NCBI RefSeq assembly: GCF_008039555.1
Contig: NZ_VDUW01000005.1
Location: 1-64,000, forward strand
Source: Cerasibacillus terrae
GTDB lineage: Bacteria > Bacillota > Bacilli > Bacillales > Amphibacillaceae
DNA: 64,000 bases
Direction: 5' to 3'
Below are positions 17,171 to 24,758 of this stretch, piece by piece; positions within the stretch are counted from its first letter, which is position 1, and every line of letters begins with the position of its first letter. The translations under genes were made by a program, and so were the position numbers. The notes beneath the pieces were generated by a model. It was not told the DNA's origin. It saw only the letters and a list, made by a program, of their open reading frames with translations, and did not search any database.

Positions 17171-18211
17171 ATGGATTTAGAAATTATTGGAATCCTTGTA
17201 CTATGGACCTTTTTATTTGGTTATGTGATGATAGCATCCATTGATTTTGGTGCAGGATTTTTCAATGCATATAGTGAATTTACACATAAAAACCATATCA
17301 TTTCAAATATCATTCAACGATACCTTTCACCCGTTTGGGAGGTAACGAATGTGTTTTTAGTATTCTTTTTTGTTGGGATTGTTGGCTTTTTTCCTAGTTC
17401 CGCTTTTTATTACGGGACAACCTTACTAGTTCCAGTTGGAATTGCGGTCATTTTACTCGGGATTCGTGGGGCTTATTATGCCTTTGCAACTTATGGAAAA
17501 AATCCAGCCAAACATTATACTTTTTTATATGGCGCGACTGGATTATTACTTCCTGCATCTCTTTCCATTGTATTAACCATTTCAGAAGGTGGATTTATTA
17601 CAATGGTTAATAATGCACCTGTACTTGATTATTGGAAACTATTCACTAGCCCATTAACATGGAGCATTGTTTTATTAAGTATTACCTCACTTCTGTATAT
17701 TTCAGCAGTATTTTTAACTTGGTATGCTAATAAAGCAAATGATAAAAAAGCGAGTAACCTTTTACGTAAATATGCACTCATTTGGGCATTTCCAACGATG
17801 ATTACAGCACTTGGGATTATGGTTGAACTACGGGCACATAACCCAACCCATTTTGCAAATTTACTCAACCTGTGGTGGATGTTTGCCATCTCATTTTTAT
17901 TTTTTCTTGGAACCGTTTGGCTCCTTTGGAAAGGGAAAAAATTCGGAATCGCATTCAGCCTCTTAGTTGGTCAGTTTGCCTTTGCGTTCTATGGATATGG
18001 TTTCTCCCATTATCCTTATTTACTTTATCCATATTTAACCATTTATGACGGATTTACCAATGAAGCGATGGCCATTTCTCTCATTATCGCTTTTATTTTA
18101 GGACTTGCTCTACTACTACCATCCTTGTACTTATTAATGAAACTCTTTCTATTTAATAAAACATATATAGAAGGAAAAAATCCATCATCTAAAGGAGTGC
18201 CATCTAAATGA
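17171..18211 (+). CDS. cydB: Cytochrome bd oxidase subunit II (CydB-like)
   Basis: A 346-residue membrane protein beginning MDLEIIGILVLWTFLFGYVM, with IDFGAGFFNAY, the first-helix pattern of CydB. Later helices carry SPVWEVTNVFLVFFFVG and RGAYYAFATYGK. It forms the heterodimer with CydA. I use the ATG six bases after AAGGTGGTG rather than upstream GTG codons that lie inside this ribosome site. The gap of 90 bases after cydA has no terminator. Its stop overlaps the start of the CydS peptide by four bases (ATGA). Confidence 0.9.
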   Translation: MDLEIIGILVLWTFLFGYVMIASIDFGAGFFNAYSEFTHKNHIISNIIQRYLSPVWEVTNVFLVFFFVGIVGFFPSSAFYYGTTLLVPVGIAVILLGIRGAYYAFATYGKNPAKHYTFLYGATGLLLPASLSIVLTISEGGFITMVNNAPVLDYWKLFTSPLTWSIVLLSITSLLYISAVFLTWYANKANDKKASNLLRKYALIWAFPTMITALGIMVELRAHNPTHFANLLNLWWMFAISFLFFLGTVWLLWKGKKFGIAFSLLVGQFAFAFYGYGFSHYPYLLYPYLTIYDGFTNEAMAISLIIAFILGLALLLPSLYLLMKLFLFNKTYIEGKNPSSKGVPSK

Positions 18212-18312
18212 ATGATTTTCTGATTACTTATGCCCCTTTTATCGTCCTGATTTTGGCCATTATCTTGTCCTTTATCATTGCGTTAAAAGACCAAACCTTA
18301 TTTAAAGAATAG
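18208..18312 (+). CDS. cydS: CydS-like small subunit of cytochrome bd
   Basis: A 34-residue peptide, MNDFLITYAP then a long hydrophobic helix and ALKDQTLFKE. The pattern FL-x-YAP followed by one membrane span and a charged KD tail closely follows the CydS subunit of Geobacillus bd oxidase, which sits next to CydA and occludes the site used for oxygen entry in other bd enzymes. The start codon overlaps the cydB stop (ATGA), and AAGGAG lies about 11 bases upstream, indicating translational coupling. A terminator follows at once. Confidence 0.85.
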   Translation: MNDFLITYAPFIVLILAIILSFIIALKDQTLFKE

Positions 18313-18315
18313 TTA

Positions 18316-18346
18316 AAAACAGTGCCCCCTTTCCTAGCACTGTTTT
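18316..18346 (+). terminator. Terminator of the cyd operon
   Basis: AAAACAGTGC pairs with GCACTGTTTT in a perfect 10 bp stem four bases after the CydS stop codon, followed by a T-rich run. Confidence 0.9.
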
Positions 18347-18419
18347 CTTATTTCCATCACCAAAATAACGAGTAAACCGGAAAAGTTCCCACCCCCTTGC
18401 ACTAGGTTAAATCAAAAAT

Positions 18420-18590
18420 ACGGTCATGAATAACCCCTATTTATAACCATCCCAAATTTCCGAACATAGTTTTAACTTCGAGCATAAATAACTCCTTTTT
18501 TCATCCAAATCCCGAACATAAAATGCTTTTAAGCATAAAAATCCCCTTTTCCTCTTCAAAAGACGAACAATATATGTTATGCTTTTTACA
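18420..18590. repeat. Degenerate repeats of about 51 bp
   Basis: Three loosely conserved units carry CATRAATAAC or CATAAAAATCC followed by ATCCCGAACATA or close variants. Two of them are exactly 51 bp apart; the other interval is about 58 bp. They resemble the opening bases of the window (CCCGAACATAAATA). I see no gene in the roughly 400 bases between the cyd terminator and the aminotransferase; the last 80 bases are extremely AT-rich and probably hold the promoter. Confidence 0.45.
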
Positions 18591-18747
18591 TATTATGCTA
18601 CTTTAAACAATATCATCCGTAATATTCACATTATTTTACCGTTTCAATCAAAAATTTGCCACATTAAAGTGTTAACATATATACTATATAATATATTATA
18701 AATTTACATATTATTTTATAAAAAAACATTAGAGGAGAATGCTAGTC

Positions 18748-19896
18748 ATGTTACCTGACCAAAATCTTTTACGTATTCCAGGACCAACACCTATTCCGCC
18801 AAGTGTCAAACAAGCAATGAGCAGACCGATGATTGGACATCGGGACCCAGAAGCAGCGAAACTTTTACAAGAAATTAAACCAAAACTAAAAAAAGTATTC
18901 GGCACAAAAGAAGATGTACTTCCCCTTGCAGGTAGTGGAACATCCGGTCTCGAAACAGCTGTTGTTAATACCGTTCAACCAGATGACGAAGTTCTTGTTG
19001 TTGTTACAGGTTCATTTGGAGATCGTTTCGATAAGATTTGTGAAGCACATAACATAAAAACACATCGTCTTGATATTCCATGGGGCGAAGCTGTTACACC
19101 AAAACAAGTTAAACAAGAATTAATCAAACACCCAAACATTAAAGCCGTCTTTTTAACCTATTGCGAAACATCCACAGGCGTTCTCAACCCAATTCATGAA
19201 ATTGCTCAAGCAGCAAAAGAACAATCCGATGCTTTAATTATTGCTGATGGAGTTTCTTGTGTTGGTGGTGTGGAAACAAAAATGGATGATTGGGGAATTG
19301 ATGTTCTTGTTACAGGTTCTCAAAAAGCGATGATGCTACCAGCAGGACTTACCTTTTTAGCTGTTAGTGAAAGAGCGTGGAAAGTAATTGAGGAAAATAA
19401 ACGTCCTCGCTTCTATTTCGATTTACGAACCTACCGCGATAAGTTAGCGGATGACTCAACACCATATACGCCTGCTTTATCCTTATTATTTGGATTAAAT
19501 CAAGCACTCAATTTAATGGAAGAAGAAGGCCTTGATAATGTGTTCAAACGCCACACACTGATGAAAAAAATGACACGTGCTGCGTTTAAAGCACTTGATA
19601 TTCCATTACTTACAACAGATGAATCCGCATCTCCAACCGTTACTGCTGTTAAACCAGCTGATTTTGATGCCGACGAATTTAGAAAAATTGCCAAAGAGGA
19701 ATTTCGCCTATCCCTTGCTGGCGGGCAGAAACATTTAAAAGGTGAAATTTTCCGTGTTGGCCATATGGGATACTGCTCACCTGCTGATGTTTTACAGTTC
19801 TTAAGCATTATTGAGATTGCATTAGTTAAAGCTGGCAAAGATATTGAACTTGGAAAAGGTGTCCAAGCCGCCCAAACTGTTTACTTAAATAATTAA
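18748..19896 (+). CDS. Class V aminotransferase, alanine/serine-glyoxylate type
   Basis: A 382-residue PLP enzyme of the alanine-glyoxylate/serine-pyruvate aminotransferase family. It opens LRIPGPTPIPPSVKQAM, has the PLP loop SGTSGLETAV, the cofactor Asp in IIADGVSCVG and the Schiff-base Lys in TGSQKAMMLPAG. It sits directly upstream of serA. In several bacteria and archaea without the usual SerC, enzymes of this family carry the phosphohydroxypyruvate transamination, so a role in serine synthesis is likely but inferred. The ATG lies 10 bases after AGAGGAG; an upstream in-frame ATG overlaps that site. Confidence 0.88.
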   Translation: MLPDQNLLRIPGPTPIPPSVKQAMSRPMIGHRDPEAAKLLQEIKPKLKKVFGTKEDVLPLAGSGTSGLETAVVNTVQPDDEVLVVVTGSFGDRFDKICEAHNIKTHRLDIPWGEAVTPKQVKQELIKHPNIKAVFLTYCETSTGVLNPIHEIAQAAKEQSDALIIADGVSCVGGVETKMDDWGIDVLVTGSQKAMMLPAGLTFLAVSERAWKVIEENKRPRFYFDLRTYRDKLADDSTPYTPALSLLFGLNQALNLMEEEGLDNVFKRHTLMKKMTRAAFKALDIPLLTTDESASPTVTAVKPADFDADEFRKIAKEEFRLSLAGGQKHLKGEIFRVGHMGYCSPADVLQFLSIIEIALVKAGKDIELGKGVQAAQTVYLNN

Positions 19897-19924
19897 TATA
19901 CTAAACCATCAAAAAAACAAAAGA

Positions 19925-19959
19925 ATAAACCCTAATGGAAAAAACACATTAGGGTTTAT
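19925..19959 (+). terminator. Hairpin between the aminotransferase and serA
   Basis: ATAAACCCTAAT pairs with ATTAGGGTTTAT, a perfect 12 bp stem followed by CAATTTTT, 21 bases before the serA start. It may partly terminate the upstream transcript or adjust serA expression. No T-box or riboswitch pattern is visible. Confidence 0.75.
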
Positions 19960-19980
19960 CAATTTTTAGGAGGAATTATC

Positions 19981-21567
19981 GTGTCTTATAAAATTTTAAT
20001 CTCAGATCCATTAAATGATGATGGAATTCAACCCCTGCTAGACCGTGATGACATGCTCATTGATATTCAAACAGACTTAACAGATGAACAATTGCTAGAA
20101 ATTATCTCAAATTATGATGCTCTACTTGTACGAAGCCAAACACAAGTGACTCGCGAACTCATTGAAAAAGGAGTCAACTTAAAAATCATCGGCCGTGCTG
20201 GTGTTGGTGTCGATAATATTGATTTAGATGCCGCAACAGAAAATGGAATCATCGTCGTAAACGCACCAAATGCAAACACAAACTCAGCAGCAGAACACAC
20301 AATGGCGATGATGATGTCTTTATCACGAAAAATTCCACAAGCATATGCATCATTAAAAAGCAAAAGATGGGAACGTGGTAAATTCCTTGGAACAGAACTA
20401 AAAGGAAAAACACTAGGAATTGTTGGTCTTGGCCGAATTGGTGCTGAAGTTGCTTTTCGTGCAAAAGGACAACGCATGAACGTGATTGCATTTGACCCAT
20501 TTCTAACTGAAGAAAAGGCAGAACAAATGGGTGTTCAATATGGAACATTTGAAGAAGTCATCCAAGCTGGTGATTTCATTACCGTTCATACCCCACTTTT
20601 AAAAAGCACGAAACATTTGATCAATGCCGATGCTTTTAAACAAATGAAAGATGGCGTCCATATCTTAAACTGTGCTCGTGGTGGAATCATTGATGAAGAA
20701 GCTCTATATGATGCAGTTGTTTCTAAGAAGGTTGCCGGTGCAGCACTGGATGTATTTGAAGAAGAACCTGCAACAGATAATCCATTACTAGAATTACCAG
20801 AAGTTATTGTCACTCCACACTTAGGTGCAAGCACAGTTGAAGCACAAGAAAATGTAGCCGTTGATGTAAGCCATGATGTGATTCAATTTCTTGAGGAAGG
20901 AAGCGTTCAAAATCCTGTGAACCTCCCTTCTGTACCAAAAGAAATTTTAAGCAAAATCGAACCATATTTCCATTTAGCAGAAAAGCTTGGAAGATTTTTA
21001 AGCTATCTAACAGAAGATGTTATCCGTGGAGTCAATATCTCTTATTCTGGTGATCTAACAGATGTGGAAGTTGCACCATTAACAAGGAATGCAGTAAGAG
21101 GTTTATTAAGACGTTATCATGGTATTCATATAAATGATGTGAACGCCTTATATCTTGCAGAAAGAAAAGATATTACAGTTAATGAAAACAAAACGATGAA
21201 TGCAAAAGGATTTACAAACTTGATTAATATTGAAGTTACTACAGACTCTGGAAAGCACCAAGTAGCTGGTACACTATTAAATGGACTAGGTGCAAGAATT
21301 GTGAAAGTAGATCACTATCGAGTGGATGTCACACCAGAAGGGCATATCGTATTTATATATCACAATGACCAACCAGGTGTTATCGGTAAAATGGGTAATC
21401 TACTTGGCGAACATGATGTTAACATCGCAACCATGCAAGTAGACCGTGCCGATGTTGGTGGAGATGCTGTCATGCTTCTAAAAGTTGATAAAGATATGAA
21501 AGAAGACACATTAACAGTTTTAGAACAATTGGAAGAAATTAAAGCGGTAAGAACGATTAATCTATAA
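19981..21567 (+). CDS. serA: D-3-phosphoglycerate dehydrogenase
   Basis: A 528-residue enzyme catalysing the first step of serine synthesis, 3-phosphoglycerate to 3-phosphohydroxypyruvate with NAD. In order it has the substrate domain, the Rossmann nucleotide domain with GIVGLGRIGAEVA at about 145-160, the catalytic Arg, Glu and His (NCARGGIIDEEAL, VTPHLGAST), the intervening ASB domain and a C-terminal ACT domain (HNDQPGVIGKMGNLLGE). This long form is usual in bacilli and is often inhibited by serine. The start is GTG, seven bases after AGGAGG. Its TAA stop codon coincides with the first bases of dispersed repeat copy 2. Confidence 0.95.
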   Translation: MSYKILISDPLNDDGIQPLLDRDDMLIDIQTDLTDEQLLEIISNYDALLVRSQTQVTRELIEKGVNLKIIGRAGVGVDNIDLDAATENGIIVVNAPNANTNSAAEHTMAMMMSLSRKIPQAYASLKSKRWERGKFLGTELKGKTLGIVGLGRIGAEVAFRAKGQRMNVIAFDPFLTEEKAEQMGVQYGTFEEVIQAGDFITVHTPLLKSTKHLINADAFKQMKDGVHILNCARGGIIDEEALYDAVVSKKVAGAALDVFEEEPATDNPLLELPEVIVTPHLGASTVEAQENVAVDVSHDVIQFLEEGSVQNPVNLPSVPKEILSKIEPYFHLAEKLGRFLSYLTEDVIRGVNISYSGDLTDVEVAPLTRNAVRGLLRRYHGIHINDVNALYLAERKDITVNENKTMNAKGFTNLINIEVTTDSGKHQVAGTLLNGLGARIVKVDHYRVDVTPEGHIVFIYHNDQPGVIGKMGNLLGEHDVNIATMQVDRADVGGDAVMLLKVDKDMKEDTLTVLEQLEEIKAVRTINL

Positions 21568-21723
21568 AGTAAAACTTCATTTAGTGGGAGTTTTTCTTTA
21601 TCTCCCACTGATTGTTAGTTGAACGAATCGGACCTTTACCGGCTGTTAATCCTCCATTTATAATTCTTAAAGTATCTCGCATTCTTGATGTGGAGGTCTT
21701 ACAGCCAGTTAAACTGCGATAAA
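21565..21723 (+). repeat. Dispersed structured repeat, copy 2
   Basis: The copy begins TAAAGTAAAACTTCATTTAG, with its TAA serving as the serA stop codon, and ends AACTGCGATA. The right-hand stem is intact (GGCTGT with ACAGCC, CCTCCA with TGGAGG). The left hairpin, AGTGGGAG with CTCCCACT, is intact near its loop. Confidence 0.9.
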
Positions 21724-21729
21724 AATGGA

Positions 21730-21764
21730 AAAACGGAGGGACCGTAAGTTAGTCTCTCCGTTTT
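21730..21764 (+). terminator. Terminator after serA and the repeat
   Basis: AAAACGGAGGGAC pairs with GTCTCTCCGTTTT with one G-T pair, followed by a T-run. It lies right after dispersed repeat copy 2 and before the first toxin locus. Confidence 0.85.
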
Positions 21765-21896
21765 TTATGTTAATAAAGCACTGAAAATAATACGTTTCTA
21801 CGTGCTATAATATAAATTACAATAGACTGGCTTTACATGAGGGGTTGGCGCACCTATACTCTTCTGGGATTTTTCCCATGAAGGGAGGTGATGCCT

Positions 21897-21980
21897 ATGG
21901 ATATGAAAGATGTGTTAACGCTGATGATTTCTTTCGGCATGTTAATCGCTTTTATCATGTCCGATAAAGACAAAAAATAA
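21897..21980 (+). CDS. Type I toxin peptide of the TxpA/BsrG holin-like group, copy 1
   Basis: The product is 27 residues: MDMKDVLTL, one hydrophobic helix (MISFGMLIAFIM), then SDKDKK. This is the plan of the putative holin-like toxins (TxpA, BsrG, BsrE), which insert in the membrane. The start lies six bases after GGGAGGTG; an ATG six bases earlier is too close to it. CACCT at 21851-21855 can pair with AGGTG at 21886-21890, extended by CTTC/GAAG and TGGGA/TCCCA, so the ribosome site is held in a stem. The -10 TATAAT is at 21806-21811. An antisense RNA overlaps the 3' half. Apart from its second leader codon, it is identical to the copy at 24347. Confidence 0.85.
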   Translation: MDMKDVLTLMISFGMLIAFIMSDKDKK

Positions 21981-22112
21981 CCCCTCATAAGCTTTTGCCA
22001 GAGCAATGAGGGATTATTTATCCTATCTGCGCCTTCCCCTCTTGATGGGGTTGGTCTATTGGAACCGTTCCATGTTATCGCATGGGACGGTTTTTCATAT
22101 TGTATGTTTTTC
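21972..22112 (-). ncRNA. Antisense antitoxin RNA, copy 1
   Basis: An extended -10 promoter, TGG-TATAAT (TATAAT at 22120-22125, minus strand), would start a leftward RNA near 22112. It would end at the hairpin CCCTCAT/ATGAGGG followed by GTTATTTTTTG, whose T-run overlaps the last toxin codons. The RNA would be complementary to the 3' part of the toxin mRNA for about 120 nt, the arrangement of RatA/TxpA and SR4/BsrG, where the antitoxin blocks translation and triggers RNase III cleavage. Confidence 0.75.
22063..22092 (+). terminator. Terminator of toxin mRNA, copy 1
   Basis: AACCGTTCCATG pairs with CATGGGACGGTT (12 bp with one G-T pair), followed by TTTC. It sets a long 3' untranslated region for the small toxin gene, which is the target of the antisense RNA. 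Confidence 0.85.
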
Positions 22113-22280
22113 TAATTTAATTATACCATGATTTGGGATTTTATACACTATTAAATGTGTATGAAACTTCCTATTGATTATGCCCTACTTCATATGCGAG
22201 TATCTACAATCTTCTTCCAAGCATTGTTAAATACATCCCCTATTAGGCGTTGAAATAATCAGAAATATTTGTTACTTTTA

Positions 22281-22294
22281 TGTAAGCGGTTTAT
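22281..22294 (+). promoter_or_regulatory. Possible cre site before the AtoE gene
   Basis: TGTAAGCGGTTTAT matches the cre consensus TGWNANCGNTNWCA at 12 of 14 positions and lies 22 bases before the start codon, where CcpA could act as a roadblock. Confidence 0.5.
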
Positions 22295-22316
22295 TTTTTT
22301 AGAAAGGTGGGGAAAA

Positions 22317-23654
22317 ATGCTCAAACCAATTACTACACTTTTTGATCAGATGGTACGAAGATATCTTCCCGATGCATTTTTATTTGCTATTATTTTAACA
22401 TTTTTTGTATTTATTCTAGGAGTTGGCTTTACGGATAGCTCCTCCATTGATATGGTTCAATATTGGGGTGATGGTTTCTGGGATTTATTAGACTTTGCAA
22501 TGCAAATGTCTCTTATTGTCGTTACAGGTTACATTCTAGCAAATACTCCTTTGGTTAAAAAATTACTAACAAAATTGAGCAAACTTGCAAATACACCTGG
22601 TCAGGCCGTTTTACTCGTAAGTTTTATTGCTGCAATTGCTTGTTTAATTAACTATGGATTTGGGCTTGTTGTAGGAGCTCTTTTAGCAATCCATGTTGCA
22701 AAAAGAGTCCCTTCCGTCGATTACCGTATATTAATGGCGAGCGCGTATAGTGGATTTTTACTGTGGCACGGTGGATTATCAGGATCTATTCCGTTAACAA
22801 TTGCTACCGAGAATCATTTTTTAGCAGATTTAATTGGAGTAATACCTATAACTGAAACGCTTCTTAGTAACTTTAATCTATTTATTGTTATTACATTACT
22901 TATATCACTGCCAATGGTTAATAGATTGTTAATGAAATCAAGTGATGATATAAGTAAAGTTGATACAGAATTATTAGATAAACAAATAAGTGCTATAGTC
23001 GAAACAAGTCATGAAAATTCTATTGAAAATAACACACCTGCAGAACGATTGGAAAACAGCAAAATCATTTCTTTTATCATTGGATTGCTGGGCTTATTTT
23101 ATGTTGCCTTACATTTTATACAGAATGGGCTTGATTTAAATATAAACATCGTTAATTTTATATTTTTATTTTTAGGAGTTATTTTTCATCGGACACCACG
23201 TCGTTTTCTTGATAGTGTAATAGACGCGGTTAAAAATGCTGGAGGGATCATTGTACAGTTTCCTTTTTATGCAGGAATTATGGGGATGATGGTTGCTTCA
23301 GGTCTATCTGAACAAATGTCACTGTGGTTTGTTAGTATTTCAAATGAATTTACACTACCATTATTTACATTCATAAGTGCTGGCATTGTCAACTTCTTCG
23401 TTCCTTCCGGCGGTGGTCAATGGGCAATTCAGGGACCGATTATGATTCCTGCAGCACTTGAAATTGGAGTTGATACAGCAAAAACAGCTGTCGCAGTTGC
23501 CTGGGGAGATGCGTGGACAAATATGATCCAGCCATTTTGGGCATTGCCATTACTTGCAATCGCTGGCTTAAAAGTAAAAGACATCATGGGTTTTTGTGTC
23601 ATGATTTTAATTTGGAGTTTTTTCCCAATATCTATCGGCCTATTATTCTTTTAA
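22317..23654 (+). CDS. AtoE family short-chain fatty acid transporter
   Basis: A 445-residue membrane protein with about 11 helices. FVPSGGGQWAIQGPIMIPAA and CLINYGFGLVVGALLAIHVAK are signatures of the AtoE short-chain fatty acid permease family (COG2031). It should import acetoacetate, butyrate or similar acids. I place the start at the ATG preceded by GGTGGGG; the longer frame has no ribosome site. Just downstream lies a decayed short-chain dehydrogenase gene that may have been a hydroxybutyrate dehydrogenase, so the unit may once have served ketone-body use. It sits between two copies of a type I toxin locus. Confidence 0.88.
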   Translation: MLKPITTLFDQMVRRYLPDAFLFAIILTFFVFILGVGFTDSSSIDMVQYWGDGFWDLLDFAMQMSLIVVTGYILANTPLVKKLLTKLSKLANTPGQAVLLVSFIAAIACLINYGFGLVVGALLAIHVAKRVPSVDYRILMASAYSGFLLWHGGLSGSIPLTIATENHFLADLIGVIPITETLLSNFNLFIVITLLISLPMVNRLLMKSSDDISKVDTELLDKQISAIVETSHENSIENNTPAERLENSKIISFIIGLLGLFYVALHFIQNGLDLNINIVNFIFLFLGVIFHRTPRRFLDSVIDAVKNAGGIIVQFPFYAGIMGMMVASGLSEQMSLWFVSISNEFTLPLFTFISAGIVNFFVPSGGGQWAIQGPIMIPAALEIGVDTAKTAVAVAWGDAWTNMIQPFWALPLLAIAGLKVKDIMGFCVMILIWSFFPISIGLLFF

Positions 23655-23723
23655 TATATTAAAATAAGTTAATGAATAGCTCAAATACCTTTACACTCAA
23701 TTACTTAACAAAAGAGTATTCCC

Positions 23724-23925
23724 ATGCGTTTACAGGATAAAGTCGTACTTATTACTGGGAATTGCAGGCGGTATCGGTCATGGTTGGCGAAAGAAGGAGC
23801 AAAACTCGTAATTATTGATTTAAATAAAGCAACGGAAGGAGAAACATTGAAAGAATTACAAGAAATATACAGAAGCAATTTTTATGGAAGCTGATTTAAG
23901 TGAACATACAAAGTTAACAGAGCTT
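23724..23925 (+). pseudogene. Remnant of a short-chain dehydrogenase (SDR)
   Basis: Translation in shifting frames gives MRLQDKVVLITG, then AGGIGHG (the Rossmann Gly motif), then LAKEGAKLVIIDLNKATEG and EAIFMEADLSEHTKL. At least two frameshifts break the first 65 or so codons, and the rest of the roughly 250-residue protein is missing. The sequence then runs directly into a MarR-type C-terminus. A 3-hydroxybutyrate dehydrogenase ancestor would fit the AtoE neighbour but cannot be proven. Confidence 0.8.
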
Positions 23926-24151
23926 GTGAGTCTTGGTGCAGTGAAGCGATTGCAAGATTCAGAAGATGGACGCGTCGTGCGCCTCTATATTACTGAAAAA
24001 GATAAGCGGTGCTTCAGAATGCGAAAAAACAGGGACGGCATTATCCGAACGAATTTTAGCTCATTTAACAGAAGAAGAACGCCTTTCCTATTACACGCCA
24101 ACAAAAAATGATCCTGGTATTGGAGGAAATGATGAATGGATTAGAGAATAA
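23926..24151 (+). pseudogene. Remnant of a MarR family regulator
   Basis: The segment reads VSLGAVKRLQDSEDGRVVRL then YITEKDK, the wing region of a MarR winged helix. After a frameshift it continues GASECEKTGTALSERILAHL and TEEERLSYYTPTKND to a stop. The N-terminal half is missing and the fragment is fused to the upstream SDR remnant, pointing to a deletion that joined two genes. No functional product is expected. Confidence 0.75.
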
Positions 24152-24237
24152 AATAACATGCATTTTACATTAAAAGGGTTCAGTTCATAATATGACGTAT
24201 GAGAATTAAAAATTTGACAAAAGCACAAAGATAATAG

Positions 24238-24249
24238 GAACATACGTTC
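24238..24249. promoter_or_regulatory. LexA (SOS) operator at toxin copy 2
   Basis: GAACATACGTTC is a perfect dyad matching the core of the Bacillus LexA box (CGAACRNRYGTTYC). It ends eight bases before the -10 TATAAT (24258-24263) of the second toxin copy, so LexA would block the promoter. The equivalent position of copy 1 has only a damaged right half (ATACGTTTC). Confidence 0.75.
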
Positions 24250-24346
24250 TTTTATGTTATAATAGATTACAATAGACTGGCTTTACATGAGGGGTTGGCG
24301 CACCTATACTCTTCTGGGATTTTTCCCATGAAGGGAGGTGATGCCC

Positions 24347-24430
24347 ATGGATATGAAAGATGTGTTAACGCTGATGATTTCTTTCGGCATGTTAATCGCT
24401 TTTATCATGTCCGATAAAGACAAAAAATAA
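24347..24430 (+). CDS. Type I toxin peptide of the TxpA/BsrG holin-like group, copy 2
   Basis: This encodes the same 27-residue peptide as copy 1 (MDMKDVLTL, membrane helix, SDKDKK), with the same CACCT/AGGTG sequestering stem ahead of the ribosome site and the same -10. The two loci are near-identical for about 330 bases, from the promoter to past the antitoxin promoter, and lie in direct orientation about 2.45 kb apart. This copy differs in having a LexA box across the promoter, so its mRNA should rise on DNA damage. A damage-induced membrane toxin recalls TisB of Escherichia coli in logic, though the family is different. Confidence 0.85.
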   Translation: MDMKDVLTLMISFGMLIAFIMSDKDKK

Positions 24431-24562
24431 CCCCTCATGTGCTTTGCAAGGACCTTGAGGGATTATCTTTTCCTTTAGTGCGCCTTCCCCTCTTGATGGG
24501 GTTGGTCTATTGAAACCGTTCCATGTTCCCGCATGGGACGGTTTTTATATTGTATGTTTTTC
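24422..24562 (-). ncRNA. Antisense antitoxin RNA, copy 2
   Basis: It has the same extended -10 TGG-TATAAT (24570-24575 on the minus strand). The leftward terminator stem is more diverged here: CCTCA/TGAGG remains, but the loop differs (TGTGCTTTGCAAGGACCT). The loop differences from copy 1 could make each antitoxin prefer its own toxin mRNA, although most of the complementary region is the same. Confidence 0.7.
24514..24543 (+). terminator. Terminator of toxin mRNA, copy 2
   Basis: AACCGTTCCATG pairs with CATGGGACGGTT; only the loop (TTCCCG) differs from copy 1. Confidence 0.85.
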
Positions 24563-24603
24563 TAATTTAATTATACCATGATTTGGGACTTATTACACGG
24601 ATA

Positions 24604-24713
24604 TAAAGTGAAACTTCAATCAGTGGGAGTTTTTTCTTCATCCCCCACTGATTGTTAGTTGAACGAATCGGGCCTTTACTGGCTGTTGATCCTCAACCAG
24701 TTAAAACGTGATA
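24604..24713 (+). repeat. Dispersed structured repeat, copy 3 (internally deleted)
   Basis: The left hairpin is present (CAGTGGGAG with CCCCACTG). The copy continues through TTGAACGAATCGGGCC and GGCTGTTGATCCTC, then jumps to AACCAGTTAAAACGTGATA. About 45 bases of the right-hand stem-loop are missing. It follows toxin locus copy 2, as copy 2 of the repeat precedes toxin locus copy 1. Confidence 0.85.
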
Positions 24714-24758
24714 ATCCACCATTTTAAACTAGATATCAACTTTTCACACCCAAAAATC

